Source of the DNA: Datnioides undecimradiatus
Lineage: Eukaryota > Chordata > Actinopteri > Lobotiformes > Datnioididae
Direction of reading: 5' to 3'
DNA length: 64,000 nt
Assembly (NCBI GenBank): GCA_008933995.1
Contig: WARS01000046.1
Span: 6,434,026 to 6,498,025 of the forward strand
How positions within the stretch are numbered: the stretch's first letter is position 1; the number at the start of each line of letters is the position of its first letter. Below the pieces are notes generated by a model. The model was given only the letters and a program-made list of their open reading frames with translations, was not told the origin of the DNA and did not search any database. This document shows positions 12,925-27,000 of the stretch, one piece after another. The translations under genes were made by a program, and so were the position numbers.

Positions 12925-15900
12925 TGAAAAGAGAGATGGAGACACAGAGGGTAAGAATAAAAGATCACAGATAGTCATCATTATCTAGCTCCAGTCCTCC
13001 CAGTGGTGGAGCAGATCAATACAGTGTGCCCAGCATGGCTCTGCTGTGGAACCCGCTCCACACAGCCTCTCATTACTGCCTACACTCTCATTACCACACA
13101 TGCGCACACACACACACACAAGCCCACACACACTCTCTCGCACCCAGCTGCCAGTGCATGCACACACATGCACCGCTCACACTTGCAGACATGCCTGTGT
13201 GTACACATTGTGTTTCTCTGTCAATCCTCGGTGCATGTTGCCCACACATCACACATCTGAGCAAACGTTTGCACTGATTTTGCCTATTTGAGACGTTATT
13301 GGACTTTGTTAACTGTGGTTTTAGAGCATTTGGATGAATCCGATGGAGTGACCTTTTGGGTTCAGAGACAGCCTTTCTGGCTACAACAGACTGCACAGAT
13401 TTTTGGTCGTATTCTTTGGATGGATGTTTGTAGAGAAAACCCTCGCTCTTTTTTTTCCTTTTACATGTCGGACCTTTCAGCACACGCACGTGTGCAGAGA
13501 CACATGTACACACACACACTTCCAATCATTCCAAATCCCAATCTCAACGAAATTAGGTCATAATATTTACTGTGTTAACGAGTTTCTATTTTTGAATAAT
13601 TAACATGGAGTTAGTGGGATTTGAGGAGGGAATTGGGTCTCAATATAATCCTCCACGCCTCTAGTGAGTAAATGTATTGTATGTGAGAATGTTTGATCTC
13701 TATTCTGGACTGGTCGTATGGAAGATGGATTAGCATGTGTGACTGTTCACTGAAGATGTTTTTTAAAGAAAAGATGGAACAAAGGAAAAGGAAAGGGGTT
13801 ATTGCATGTATATATACATGAAGCGGTTTCTGTTAAATAAGATGTGGGCTGCCCTTTGTGGAGATTTACCAACAGCTCTTCAGCTTTGGAGAGCAGCTCA
13901 GAGAGTCCTTCAGCCCCTTTCATTTGCATTCACCATAAAGTTCAACAAGCCAAAGGCTGCTGTCATTGAACGTTGACACGCAGCTCTGGTTGTTTTCTCA
14001 CTCTTAATCAAGTGAAGGGCAGGCTGTTTGCGCAGCAGTTTGTAGAGTTTCATCGTCTTTATTTTCCCCTGCGTGGCGCTTGATGCACCCAAAATTACGT
14101 TAGTTACTCTCTCAGGAAGGAGCTTGACAGTCACTCTGGGAGAGTGGGAATGTGATCCAGACAATACAGCTGTGTGTATCTGTGTGCTTCGTGTCATCTC
14201 CTCACATACACAGCAACACAGGAGAAAAAAAAGCAGATGTGTTTTATAGCTACTGTAGCTGCCCCGGGAGAGAGGGGAGCCACCTGCTGGAGGAGCTCTG
14301 CTGCTGGTCCACTATGACCTTGAATCTACATCGAAGCATCCATCTGTTTCGCGTACTCACCATCCTGCTGTGTTACATTAAACCTACATAACATGTGCTA
14401 GGTGGCTCTGTGGATCAGTGATTAGTGCTGTCATCTCGTACAAATGGAGGGTAATCATACTCCACAGAGAAAAGAGGGCTTTTCTTGTTGATTTCCAGTT
14501 TTTTCCTGCTTTATTTGAAGGATGGTGTTCTTCAGTATCAGGGAAAGTCTCTCAGCTTTCCATGGTGACACTAATAGAGGGTTTAGTATTTTAAGTCAAA
14601 CTAAACGTTGTTTTAGTCCATCAAACACCAGATTATTGTAGTATTAATGATACCAGTTCTCAATGGACTGTAAAAAACTCAAGTGTGTGGGATCTTTATG
14701 TCCCCTTTGGTTTGGATTCATGTCATCTCGTGTGTGCGCAGCATAAATCTAGAAGCAAATCAAACCATGGGCAGAAAACAGTGTGTCACAGGATGTTTAC
14801 ATATTATGTTTGTTAACATAACAGCTTCCCAGGATAGCAAATGACAGGGAGTGCTCATTTGCTTTCCAAGGGTTCTCCTTATGAGTGTAATTGTTCCCTT
14901 TGGTTATGCTCTCGTAGCTCCTTCTGCCCTCCAATGATTTATGTACTCCACAAAGAAAACAGGGTCACCTTTGTCCAACCTTTGTCTCTATGGATGGTGC
15001 CAGTCGCCAGTGTAGGAAAACAAAAAGCACTCTGTCTGCCTGGTGCTTATAGTAAATGCAACTGCACAGACACAGCAGGGCCCTACAGAGTTTCATAAAT
15101 GGCCCATAACTCTGAGTGTGAGCGTAGTGATGATGCAGTAGAGTTGAGATGTCCAGTGTACCATCTGTCCAGTGGATTCCAAGGTGGCTTCAGCCCTGCA
15201 TTTACCATTAAAATTATTCATTTGATTTCTAAAATTAAGCTAATCTAAGATAAATGTATATTGTGTTTCAAACATTAGAGCCAAAGGCATCTTATTCATT
15301 CTGTGGATGCTTAGCCCTCACAGGAGCGAGTAATACATATTCAAGGAAGTAGTGTGAATAAATTAAATGGGGGGTGCGGCACATATTTAAGCTCCACTCA
15401 TCTCACTCTCCTCGTATTTCAGTAAACATTGTCAAAGCCCTGGTGTCATAGCTTCCTATATGTAAGGAGTCAGAGAAAGTAGGAGATTAAAGGACAGAGG
15501 GAGAGAGGATGTGCTGGTTTAGAAAAACAGCAGAGACAGAATAACAAATTAGGGAAGAAGCAGAGTGGGAAGAGACATGACAGGGCTCACTGTAAAATTA
15601 AGAGAGAAAGCAGACAAAGATGAGTGGAGATGGATAAACCTTCATGTTAAACTTTCAGTTGGTTTCATGATTTGTCACTGAGCTGCCACACTGGGGATAA
15701 ACATGTTGGGGACACATAAATATGTGTAAGTGCGGCACCTTATTTTCCACAATTTGTCAGTCAGTGCAAAAGAAATTAGCATAGAACAAACAAAGATGTG
15801 ATTCTGCAGATTACACATAGTATGGCTTTTAGAAATGAATGATATTTAAGGAACACCTGCATTTTTTAATTTGTACTTAAGAAATTGACTGCAACACATG

Positions 15901-16703
15901 AAAGACTTTAACTTAGGTGATTATTTATCGGAATCATTAACAAAATACTTCCTGTTCTTAGGGCCGAGGCCTACAGAAGCATACTGTGTTGATTCTATAA
16001 CGGCCTGAGCATCAAGGTGATGTTTCTATATTTATGTAAAGCTGACAGGTATTTTGTGATATGTCACTGTTGGTCTCTCTTTGGCCTTTCTTTTCTGAAT
16101 GAGTGAGCAGTTTGGACAAGGCAGGGATTCATTACAAACCTGTAATCCCAGCTTATCGTATTATTATGTGGCATTGCAGTTCCCATTAATTTCCTGATGG
16201 TATGAAAAGCAAACACAGCCCAGTTTCTAACAACTGGTGAGCTGTTATGTCAGGTACGGACCATTTGTGGTAAATGGGTTAAAATGTGCAAAACAGCTGG
16301 TTTAGTCCTTAAAGGTTTATTGCAGTTCTTTGAAATCTAGTGGGAACAACAGTGTTTGTTTCTACTTTATGTGCATTAGTATAAGAGACGTATTTGTTTT
16401 TACAGACACAGGCTGTTGGTCTAAAACAGCAGTCTTTAGTGAATTTAAAGAAGTAACGTGAACAAAGTTTTAAAACATCAGTATGTTTCTTAGTTCTGCT
16501 TCATTCAGGCAAAATGACCTGGAAAATTCCTTCATTTTTATTGAATAAGTAGTTCAACTAACCAGAGTGTAATCTTTCAATAAGACTGGACAATAAAGAC
16601 GGCTGTCACAGAAATCATCCCATGTTTTTCGCTCCTGGATGTAGTGAACAAATTCTATTACAAGAGCTGGGACAATGGTCCTATAGTGTTGTAATGTGTG
16701 GAG

Positions 16704-16706
<3 letters not shown>

Positions 16707-16753
<47 letters not shown>

Positions 16754-16770
16754 ATGCGTGCGTGCGTGCC
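16707..16770 (+). repeat. (TG)n microsatellite followed by (CGTG)n
   Basis: About 23 uninterrupted TG units (16707-16752) pass into CATG and GCGTGCGTGCGTGC. It is likely polymorphic in length, and the alternating purine-pyrimidine sequence could adopt Z-DNA. Confidence 0.95.
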
Positions 16771-18394
16771 GTCAGTGTGTTACTCTCCTTTACACAGGAA
16801 CTAAGTCCTGCTGTGCAATCATGCTTACTGAAGCCCACCCCGACCCCCTGCAGACACGCAAACACACACAAACATGTGCACATACACACACAGGTACACG
16901 CACAAACCTACTTACACGAGCCCTGCTGCACACACATTCATACAGCCTAAGGAGCAGAGGGTTATAGTAACAGTATTTTCAGTTTCCCTGACGCTCTCAG
17001 TAAAGGAACTGATCTAAGCTGTTTCCAATAGGCATTAAATATGCATGTGTCCCAGCCTTTCATGTGAGCGCTGAGCTGTGTTTTGTGTAAGAAGTCCTGG
17101 GGATATTTTCTGATACTTGCAGCCCACCAATTTTTTATCTTCATCTCTTAATTAAGAAGGAGAATGAGGTCCGCGAGAAAGAGAGCTAATCTTTATTAAA
17201 TGGAATTTCTGGGCCACTGGGTTGCTTCAGGGCTGGTTATGAAACATCCCGCCAACAAACACCAGAAACCCCCAGCTCCACGATCCATTAATTCTCATCA
17301 ATTAACCTTGAGAATCCACAGGAAAAGACCACACTGAAAGAATACAGGGCATTACACTGCCTAATAATTATTTCAACCACTCACCTGTTATGTCTCATTC
17401 TCTTTGGTTAATGTCGAGCAAGGGTCTCATCACTGACAGTATCCCCATTGTTCATCCCGTCAGTAAGCCATCTCCAGCTTCTGTGATGCAGGCAGCCACT
17501 GTGCTTCCAGCCTTGTTCCATCTTGAGTCGTACACGGCAATCAATCATTTTTTGACGAGTCTCTGTGAGGGGGCTGGGGGGGGGGACGCCCTGTGCTGTG
17601 CCCACGCTGCCATACTAGCTCACCAGAAAAAAGTGATTCCTAATCCCAGCTCTGGTCATTCCCTTTCCTGGCAGGTTTGGCCTTCTGCTGTTCTATTATC
17701 CCTCTATCTGTAATTAAAAGCAGCCAAGGGGAACTGAGATTGAGCAGAGAGAGGAGAGGAGCTCAGGATAGGTGTCCATATTTCACACAGAGGGCTAGGC
17801 CAGCTGACAGCAAAGATCCAAGCCTTTTCATGGCCTGAGGGCTGTGCGTAATTAGACTATTACAATGCAGTTTTTAACCAAAAGTCCACCTATTGCAATG
17901 CCAAGCAGGTCATTCATCAGTGCTTTTCAAAAAATGACTCATGATCAATAGAGGCCATTTTTAACTGAATTTCAGATATTAAGCTATTGAAGGCAGAGAA
18001 TACTCTACAGTTCAATTGGAGTGTTGGTACTGGGGCTCAAAAAAGCCAAACTCAAACGCAAGCGACTGTTTTGCTCCCCATGCCAACACAGAGACATTGA
18101 TGCACCTGCAGCATCTATTATTGTAACACTCTCCCTTTTGATCTCATTAATACCAATATAGCACAATATACATATAAAGAATACAACTTATTAGATCTGC
18201 TTTTAGCGTATGAACCATCTGGAACCCCTAGGACTTTTGGTTGTGGTCTTTAAATCGTCCCTAAAGTCAGAACAAAATCTTATAGCCAAGCATCCTTTTA
18301 TTACTACGGTGCAGGTCTCAGCAGGAAATGTTGTCTGACTTTTGGCTGAACCATATTAATTTATTCATTTGCTCTGTTTTATTGATTGCTTTGA

Positions 18395-18510
18395 GTTCAA
18401 ATAGAGGGAAAGGAGGGTCTTATTGGGGTTTTTTTTTGTGAAGCACTTTCTGTTGCATTTTGTTCGTATGAAAAGTGCTTTACAGATGAAGTCTGATTGA
18501 TTGATTGATT
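18395..18510 (+). repeat. probable 3' tail of a non-LTR retrotransposon ending in (GATT)n
   Basis: The sequence GTGAAGCACTTTCTGTTGCA continues to GAAAAGTGCTTTACAGATGA and ends in a run of four GATT units (18494-18510). 'Aaagtgctttataaataaa' followed by a short simple repeat is the usual 3' end of several fish LINE/SINE families. Nothing coding remains upstream, so this would be a severely 5'-truncated insertion. The family is not determined. Confidence 0.45.
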
Positions 18511-21500
18511 TTCTGTCTGAACGCACAACCAATGCTGTCCATCTACGCTGAAGAACTCATTTTGTTACCAGTGAAACAACGCTCCCCTCCAATGCATGCA
18601 ACACCTGAGTCTTTCCCTGTGTGTGGGTGTGGGTAAATAGGGATGATACTCAATAATTCCATCCAGCCAGCACATGCTAGTGCTTGCAGTGTTGGATATT
18701 ACAGGACTGGCCCTGTTCACGCTCATAAATCTTACATTTCTGCCTATTTTTTTCTTGTCCTCCCTAAATTTTTAATCTCAGTGTTTTGTGATTGTAACCC
18801 CTTGCCAAGGCTTTGTCTGTGGGCCCACGCTGGCTTGAATTGGACAAGATTGGAACCTGTTGTGGTAATGGGGTCTCTGACCCAGTGGGGCTATCACACA
18901 CACACAGTGTGTGTTTAAGTGTGTAAGGGTGAATATACACAAGTCTGTGCGTGAGCAGTGATGTATGAGGACACAAACCTTCCAATAGAACCCCAAGGGC
19001 ATGGCTTAGCTGCTATAAACAAGCAGTCTTGGTTAACAGTGAGGCGGTAAATATTGATTATCTTAAATGGCTATCACATTACACTCATAAATATACATTG
19101 ATTACACATCCGTGGGCTGATATCATTCGATTTGGTTTTGAAAAATGCAAAGCCATTAGCAGCTCATCAAACAAACAGCCATTTATAAATGCGTATTTAT
19201 CTCCTAAAGGCTCCTTTAGAAAAAGCTGCTTTAAACACAGCTATCAGCTGAACGACTCAATGTGAGGATCAAAAAACACTTTTACCCACTTTGATAGAAA
19301 TTGCTGCATTTATTGTAGCTATCATTTATTATATAACCCCAAACCATACAAAATGAGGAATCTAGTTTTCCAGGAACCTTCGAGCTAATTTCCTGGTAGT
19401 TTCATCCATCAGTTACGTTACAGTCCATCAACAGAAAACAAAACGTCAGTCACCCCAGAATAGACCCCGAAAACCACCATCTCCACGTTCCACTGCAGCC
19501 TAAACCACCATACCTTCCAGACCCAAGACTTTAGTAATGTACAATCAGAGTGTCTGCAAAATATACAACACATCATTAACTGTGGTCTACCCCTGGTTAT
19601 TTAATACACTTTTTTTTGTTTCCCTCTGTGAACTCCCCTTACTGAGAAAGCCTTGAGGGTATAGATAGTTCATGTATACCTCTGCCAACATTGCAGAAGA
19701 ATTTTACAACCAAAGTCAGCTCTCATTCTAGGATGAACTGCATCTCACCTCTTACCCCTGTCTTCGACATATTCACCCCTCAGCAGTTTGAGCTGCTCTG
19801 CTTCTCCCTCACTTCCTCAAGCTGCTGTTGAGAATTGCTGATCACTTTGAGGTTAGTGTGACTTGCTCACCGTGGGTGTAAATAATCTGATTTGTGACAA
19901 AAAAGCAGCCAGTCAGGGGAGGTGAGAATTGAATTTTTGAACTCTCGTTTTATTGGTCTAATATGAATACTCTTGAGCAGATAAAACAGCATGCCTCCTC
20001 TGTTCTTGCAAAGAGAAACTGAATTACTAATTTGAGACAGAGGCAAGAAAAGATTAAAACAGCTTCGCTGACTGGCAAAGGAGCTCGAGCAGCGTGCCAA
20101 GATACGTTCATCCCATCTCTTCCAGATTTGGCAGTCATACTGTATGCAGAGTGAAAGTGTCTTTGATTCATCAGAATGCCGCCTTTAACAGTGAAAAAGC
20201 AATTTTTAACTTGGCAAACCCAAGGAATAAAAAGATCTGTCAACCTGCAGCCACATTTGGATTCATCCTTTCAAGGCAAAATGAGGAAATTGAATTGTGG
20301 CAAAGTCAGTTATAACAATGATTAAGATGTATCCCACTGCCATTGTTGACACATATGAGTATGGAAAGTACTAGCGCACAATTGGCAGAACACAGCCTTA
20401 TTATTTAGGCCCTTCGCTTTCCCAAGAGACTGGAAACAGGCAAAGGTGAGAAGAAATAGTGGGGCAAGGTGAGAAATTGAGTGATGATGTGTGGACTCTG
20501 TATCTTGACAGGCTGGATTTTGTGCAGCCTCCACCAACACAATAGTTCAACATGATGAAAAGCAGTCGAACTGAAACGGAAAGGTTCAGAAAAAATGAGT
20601 GAAAGACTGCTGACCTGACTCGCCTCGACCTGCTACTGCTCAGAGTAGGGTCAGGGATTCCCGCTTCCTTATGTTATATAAATGGATGTGCTGGAAAAAA
20701 GAAGCTATTTCTTAAGGGTAGTTTGACTTAATGCCCAGGTTTTTTAATTATACATTTTTATTTGGCTTTTAAAACATATACATTCTTTTCTTTTCAAATG
20801 ATTTTCATGAACCTACAGGTAAATTCAGTCAATGGACACCTATCATTCTCTCGTATGGTTATCTGTCACATAACAACCTCCAAAAAAAAAAAACCCAAAA
20901 CATCTTCCATTGTGTGAATCTTGTAGATGAGATTTTATTCATCATTATTCTTATCAAAATCACGGATAAAGGTATTGAACACTTTAATAAATGAGCTCCC
21001 CGGGGCTTGACAGAGCAGGACATGGAGTGGATTCAGCCTCGAGGCATTCTTGAATAGAAGGAGCGGCAGAGAGCTTGATCTGTCTTTATGCGCTTTTAAT
21101 TACACACGGCTGGCTGGGCTCCAATCCCCAGAGAGCAGAGGAAAAGCACACGTCAGGACCAGCCACGCCGATGGCAGCTCAGCATTACCCTACCTAAACA
21201 CCCTCCAGGGAGCGGGGGAGAGAGAGAGGGACTGGGGAGGAAAGAGGAGTAGGAGGATTGAAGGCACCACCAAGGGAAGTACAGGGTTAAATCAGGAGAC
21301 ACATTTACAAGAGCCACAGACAGCTGTCGATCATTCCTCAGTATTTTGACTGGCAAGCAGTGAAAACAACTGTCGAGCATTTATACAGGCTTCTAGCCTC
21401 ACATACCCAGTATAGGGTATTCAGTACAGCTTAACATCACATATAAATGCTTGCATATTTCATAACATACGTGCAGATTTCTTGAAAGAAAAACATTTTG

Positions 21501-21751
21501 GAAAGTCAAAGGAACAGTCTGGCCATGTTGTGATGCACAGTTTTCCATATAAAGGGACTTTTAATGACTTGGATTTTCACCCTCTCAGGCAGTCTTGTTG
21601 GGTAACGTGACAGACATGGTGCACAGCATTATCTTCTATGACTAAATGCTCAGATAAACAGACTCACACCAAAACTACGGCCTTTTCAGTAGACTGACCC
21701 TCGCTCATTCATGTGGACATATCACAACATAAATCCACATATATTCACAGC

Positions 21752-21767
21752 CTCTCTCTCTCTGTGT

Positions 21768-21803
<36 letters not shown>
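21752..21803 (+). repeat. (CT)n and (AC)n compound microsatellite
   Basis: A CT tract (21752-21762) is separated by GTGTCT from about 17 AC units (21770-21803). Interrupted CA-rich sequence continues to about 21840. Confidence 0.95.
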
Positions 21804-21810
<7 letters not shown>

Positions 21811-22920
21811 CCACTCTCACACATCTTTCATCAACACACATTCCAACCGTTCAGAGCACGTCGAGAGCTGAGGGAATAAGACTACCTCACACAGAGAGAC
21901 CTTTTATGTATCAGAAACCCTTGATTCACATGACTCTCCCCTCCCAGAACTGTACTTTACTGCGAAATAAATGGTGTAACCTCCAGGCAATGTCAAGGTG
22001 AAGGAAACGTGTCAGTGCCTCCCTGGTGAGCCTTTCCTCGCTCCGGCTCTCTCTGGTTAATGACTCTAGTGTGGAGAGCGTTACCTCAGCCAGGCCTGGC
22101 CAGATGAGCCCAGAGGAGATGGTCGGAGGGAGAGGAGCATACAGACTGTAATCACAGGCAATCATCAGCTCTCCCTGTGGATGCGTGCTACTCTGGCCTG
22201 GACTGCTTGGCCCCAAACCTGTGATTTGAGCTGCAAGGTAGAGCGAGACAAAAGGAAAAGGAGGGGGAGGATGATGACAATGAAGATTTATAACGTGGAG
22301 TGCACATGACTGAAAGATTCTAGTGATTTACTGCATCACCTACAGTTAATCACCTGCTTCTGTTGGATGAGAGCTGGTGACATTGCCCAGAGTGAAATCA
22401 GTACACATCTGTTGCTCTATCAAAAAAGGTTTAGTAGTCCTGAATGTTGGAGAAAAGAGAAGTTAAGCTTCAGAGGTTGAGAAGTTGATCCAAACCCATT
22501 GGATTCAAAGTACAAGTTGTAAACAGCCACATGGTACATCCATGCAAACCCTCAGTACAGTTAATACCCTGGAATTCATGGTTTTGGTGTCCACAATTGA
22601 ATGGATAGTTGGGTTTTGGTGTCCTTTTTAAGATTTTGCTCACTGTTACCCAGTGACTGACAAATGTGCCTTTGTTAGAGAGAGGGGAACATAAAAACAT
22701 GTCATAATTTGCATTTTCAAAAAGTAGTTTATTTCACTTTTATGAAAGAAATATGTATACAATATGTCAAACATTGCCTGCGACCAACTTTTTGTTTACA
22801 TGTGGCAAGAGTTATGGTGATAAAAACATGATTTTTAAACAACAACGTGAACTCTCCATAAAGTTGTGAGAATGTTTAAGAGTGAGTCAACAAACAAGCT
22901 AGCAGTTGTATGAGTTGTTC

Positions 22921-23115
22921 CTTGGGCGCAGAGTTAGCATGCTAACATGCTCATAATGACAATGCTAAGATGCTGATTTTTAGGTATAATGTTAAATATG
23001 TTCACCATTGTAGCAATTTGCATGCTAAGAAAATGCTAATAAGTGCTACACCAAGTACAGGTGAGGACTAACAGGAATGTCGTTAGCTTTGCAGGTGAAT
23101 GTTTGTGCCAATTTT
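22921..23115 (-). repeat. dispersed percomorph repeat, TTAGCATGCTAA type (minus-oriented copy)
   Basis: The block reads GAGTTAGCATGCTAACATGC near its left end and continues with CATAATGACAATGCTAAGATG, TTCACCATTGTAGCAATTTG and GCATGCTAAGAAAATGCTAA. Its reverse complement aligns with the copy at 46560-47040: both have GCTAAYGACATTCC followed by GTTAGCATGC/GCTAA-type phrases and CAATGGTRAA. I know this family as an abundant percomorph repeat of unresolved class. The copy is partial, non-coding and diverged. Confidence 0.65.
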
Positions 23116-23992
23116 ATATAGCCGTATATAATTTTTAGCTGCAAATGTGGCAAAAATCTGTACAAGATGTCAAGTAGCATTTCCCTACATTTAAGCAGAG
23201 CTGCTACAGAACTGAAGACAATTTAGTTAAAATATTTCAGCCATATTTCACCCAAGGTGTGCACATTGAAAGGCATCTACAAGTATGTCTCATTCACCTT
23301 TAATGTCCCACCTGCTCCAGTGGTGCCCTTGTATGTGTATGTGGTCCAATACATATATAACAGAAGAAATTAAGCAAATAATTATATCTGTCTGTATGAG
23401 TTGACTTTACACTGGTCCCACAGGCAACTTGAAACGTTGGTAAAGGAGTGATGCCGCGAGCCTCCACTCTGTGTAAAAGAAAAAAGTTCCATGCAGCTTG
23501 ATGTTGCGGGCCAAGGCGTTGTGGCTTCTCGACCCTCCAGGCTAAATCTAATGGAGTTCTGCTTCCTCCAGCTCGCTTGTCTCTCTTCATCAACGCACAA
23601 CCAGCCCCCACACTGCCTGCAGCAAAGATACCAACTTGGAATACAGAGCTGTTGTTCATTTCATTTCCTAGCCAAGCTGGCTGGTGCCACTCAAAGAGAA
23701 CAAGAGCACTTCACCGCAACCACCAGCCTGATCTACTGGCCTTGATAGAGAAAAAAATAACCTCTTGCTTTGTCGGCTTTAGCTTTGGAGCTGTAAACTT
23801 TTACATTGTGGCGTGTAGCGATACTGTGACAGAAAAGCCTTGGACTGTTTGTCTCTAACCCTCAGTCCTACGTGCTCTGCGGCTAAGTCTGGTTGTCTGC
23901 TTTCTACTGTGGTCTTTCATCACGTTCACTCCCCATTCTGGCATGCCTACTAGTATGGTATCTGCATGTGTGTAGGTAAGACCAGATGTTTA

Positions 23993-24006
23993 CTGCCATC
24001 TAGTGG
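23993..24006 (-). promoter_or_regulatory. candidate CTCF site
   Basis: The minus strand reads CCACTAGATGGCAG, which fits every position of the CTCF core consensus CCASYAGRKGGCRS. A motif match alone does not show binding, and the same string can occur inside fish repeats. Confidence 0.4.
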
Positions 24007-27000
24007 CAGAGTGCTGCAACTCTTTCACTGGGGTCAAGGAGATTACCTCTGAGACTGAGCATGAAAAATGGTATCTGTGAAAAATGGTGACAATGAGTGT
24101 TTTGTAAGCAGCATTCATATACAGTAGGTGTGTGTGTTTGTGAAGGTGGCGGTTGGGAGTTCATTAATGGGAGTCTGTATTAGTGAAGCAGGTCAGTTAA
24201 GTCAATGAGAGAGCGCTAATTCTTCCCCAGTCCTTCTGTGTGCTGCCACTTGTTACACATTTGCATATAAATTGCTCTAAATGTGATGTTGCTGCTAAAT
24301 TCCTTAACCGCCGCTTGTTTAAAATTCATGAATGCTTTTGAATTTTGTCAGGCACGGTTGAGCTGTCAAAAAATCCTTTGATGCATTTAAAAAACCCCGG
24401 CAGGTGTGCATGTGCGGGTGCATCAGCGTTTAGACTTTTTTGTCCTATTCTCCCCCATTTTGTCTCTGAAAAACTCTGAAGCTTCCCGTGTCCTCCAGTT
24501 CTGTCTTTCTCTCTGTCTGTGTTGAGACTCATTACCCGGTCTGGGCTAGCAGATGGTGAAGGGAGACTTGTCCCTGTGCGTGCATATGTGTGTGCAAGAG
24601 CATCACAGTGTGTATATAAATTATGTCTAGTTATATCCAGTCATAGTGATTAGTATGCTGTAGCAGCCTGTGGTCACTAGCTAGACTGGCTGGCCTGTTA
24701 CCCTGCACTGGGAAGTCAGGCATCATTTTATGGGAATATACAGTCATATAATGCATATTGAAACATGTCCTCCATATTCTCCAGCTGTATCGCACCACAG
24801 TCAACCTATTTTTGACCTTGTCATTAACATCAGAACCCAGATAAAAGAATGTCTGGACATATCATTCTTCTGGACAGAACATACACCCACTCCCACCCAC
24901 GTACACACACACAAGCACCGCCCTGCTGCTGCCTTTTGTGAGTGGGTGATCAGACTTAAGACAAGTGCTCTTGTTCAGTGTTAATTTGTGTCTGCTGGTT
25001 GATTGTTTGCCTCAGGAGGAACAAGGGCTGTGCTTGCTGCTAAAAGTAATTGAATGGCCTATTTACATTCTGCTAATTGATTCTGAGGGTTTTGATGAGG
25101 GGTTTTTTCTCTCTTTGGGTGTGTGTGTGTGTGTGTCAGAGAGGGTGTAAGACGGAGAGAAAAAGGAAAGTAGCGCCAGATGCAGACCAAAAAGCTCGCA
25201 GATAAAAAGCTCGATTGTACCAAGCAACACAACAACAGTGTATGGCGAAATTACACTTGATTTGAATTTAAAAAAATCATGAACCATACAGTATCATAAA
25301 GAAGACATAAGGATGTAGCTTGCAAGTTGTTTACCCTCAGAAAGAAAGAGCCTCATACCTGCTCAGCAGCAGCATGGCACCTCAGCCTCCAGCAGCAGAG
25401 GAATGCATGGGCTCTTTGATGTTTCTGTACCTGCCAGAGAGCAGCCTCCTTACGGCATAGACGGCTCTAATAAACATTTTATGTGTCTGCCTGTGTATGT
25501 GTGCTTGTAGTGCATGAGAGTGTGTCAGTGTCCCTGTATTTTATATAATTAGCCTTTTAGTTTGGCTGGATTTAAAGACAAAGCCATTGTCCCTCGTTTA
25601 TACATGTTCACATGAAAATGCTGGAGGTGGTAGCGGTTGTAAAGGCTGGTGGAGCTCTAAAAACACTCAACATGATTACAACTGACTGATCCAACCAGAT
25701 GGTTTAATAGAAAGTACCCAGAACTGCCTTGTGCAGTGGCTCTGAAACATTAAAAACACTTGACCTCACACACAGGAAATGTTCTGTCCAGCCACTTGAA
25801 CTAAAAATGTTGACCGCATTTTCTCAGTGCTCCCTCATCATTATGTGTATACACGCCTGTACACTCCCTGTTTATATATTTTGACCGCACTGCACATCCT
25901 TGAGAGTCCCTTTCGGCAAGTTTTTGTAATTCCTTCGCCGAATGTTTACACAAACCTTCGCTCGATGTTTCCTTCTCTAAATGTTGTAAAAGCAGGTCTA
26001 AACAGGATGCAAGTCAGCTGTAGTATATAGTTTATAAAGGGGATATGCAGGATGGCCAGAGTGTCACTGAACTGATATCACTGTATTTATGCTGTTTGGA
26101 CAGAGCTTAGATTAGAAGCATCTCACTACACTACAGGTATACAGATACAGATGCATTTACATCATGGATACACTGTATTTTGGTCTTGTGTGAAAGTCTT
26201 TTTCAGTCAATCAAATCAGGTCACCCATAGCACTGCCGTTTGACAGTGGCCATGATTTGGTTTTAGCATTCAGCTAAATACTCGGGGTGGTTTAAAAAAG
26301 GGAAACTGATAGGCAATTACAATTTGGCATGGCACAAGTTTTCCTGCTTGAGGGTCTTACAACATTTGTATTTGAATTTCATCCCTGCAATCAGTGTTGT
26401 GTGTTCTTTATACATACTGTATAAACTACTAAAGAAATCATGTTTGCATTCTTTGATTCATTTTGTGAATCATTTTGTGCACAAAGGAATGGAGGTGTGC
26501 ACTGCAAGTGGCTTTGTTGATTAGCTTGCAAAATACCAATTTGCCTAGTTACTAAATACGGCGAAGTAATCAGATTTTTTTCATTTTCTACAGGCAATGA
26601 TTGCAGCAAGGGGAAGAGTTGCCCTTGAGATGGCTTTTCTGCATCACAAAATATACTGAACACTTCAACTTGCTTCATGCTGTCTTGTCTGTCAACAGCA
26701 CTGGAAACTAGAAGAAAACATAAGCAGCTCAATGGGACCAAATGGAGTTCTTGTGGCTTCTCCATGGTGCTGATGTATAACTGCACTTTTTAGGAGTTAT
26801 ACGTCAGCCCTGTTTGTGGCTGTGCTGCATTTTCTTTAGACCGTGTGCTTTTTCTGTGTGTGATCTGTCTCCTATTCGCCCGTGTGTCAGTGTCTGCTCA
26901 CCGTCACCCCCGAGTCTGGAAGAGTGGTGTACCCTATGTTATTAGTTTCTGTCAACAAGACTGACTCGGTGAGCTGTGTCCTGGAGGGTGGATTTGGGAT

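Larger units (their letters stand above)
10346..22920. other. intergenic, no gene seen
   Basis: Non-coding sequence with simple repeats (12896-12924, 16707-16770, 21752-21803) and one retrotransposon-like tail (18.4-18.5 kb). Some AT-rich stretches with TAAT cores (about 10.38-10.60, 17.15-17.35 and 20.95-21.10 kb) have the look of conserved non-coding DNA, but nothing in one sequence can show conservation. Confidence 0.65.

Noticed and set aside
13100-13210. Overlapping His/Thr-rich open frames in three frames
   Set aside because: All are translations of the same imperfect CA repeat.
14398-14445. Phrase resembling a fish SINE-like head (GATCAGTGATTAGTGCTGTC)
   Set aside because: Only about 30 bases resemble the repeat and the diagnostic phrases that should follow are missing.
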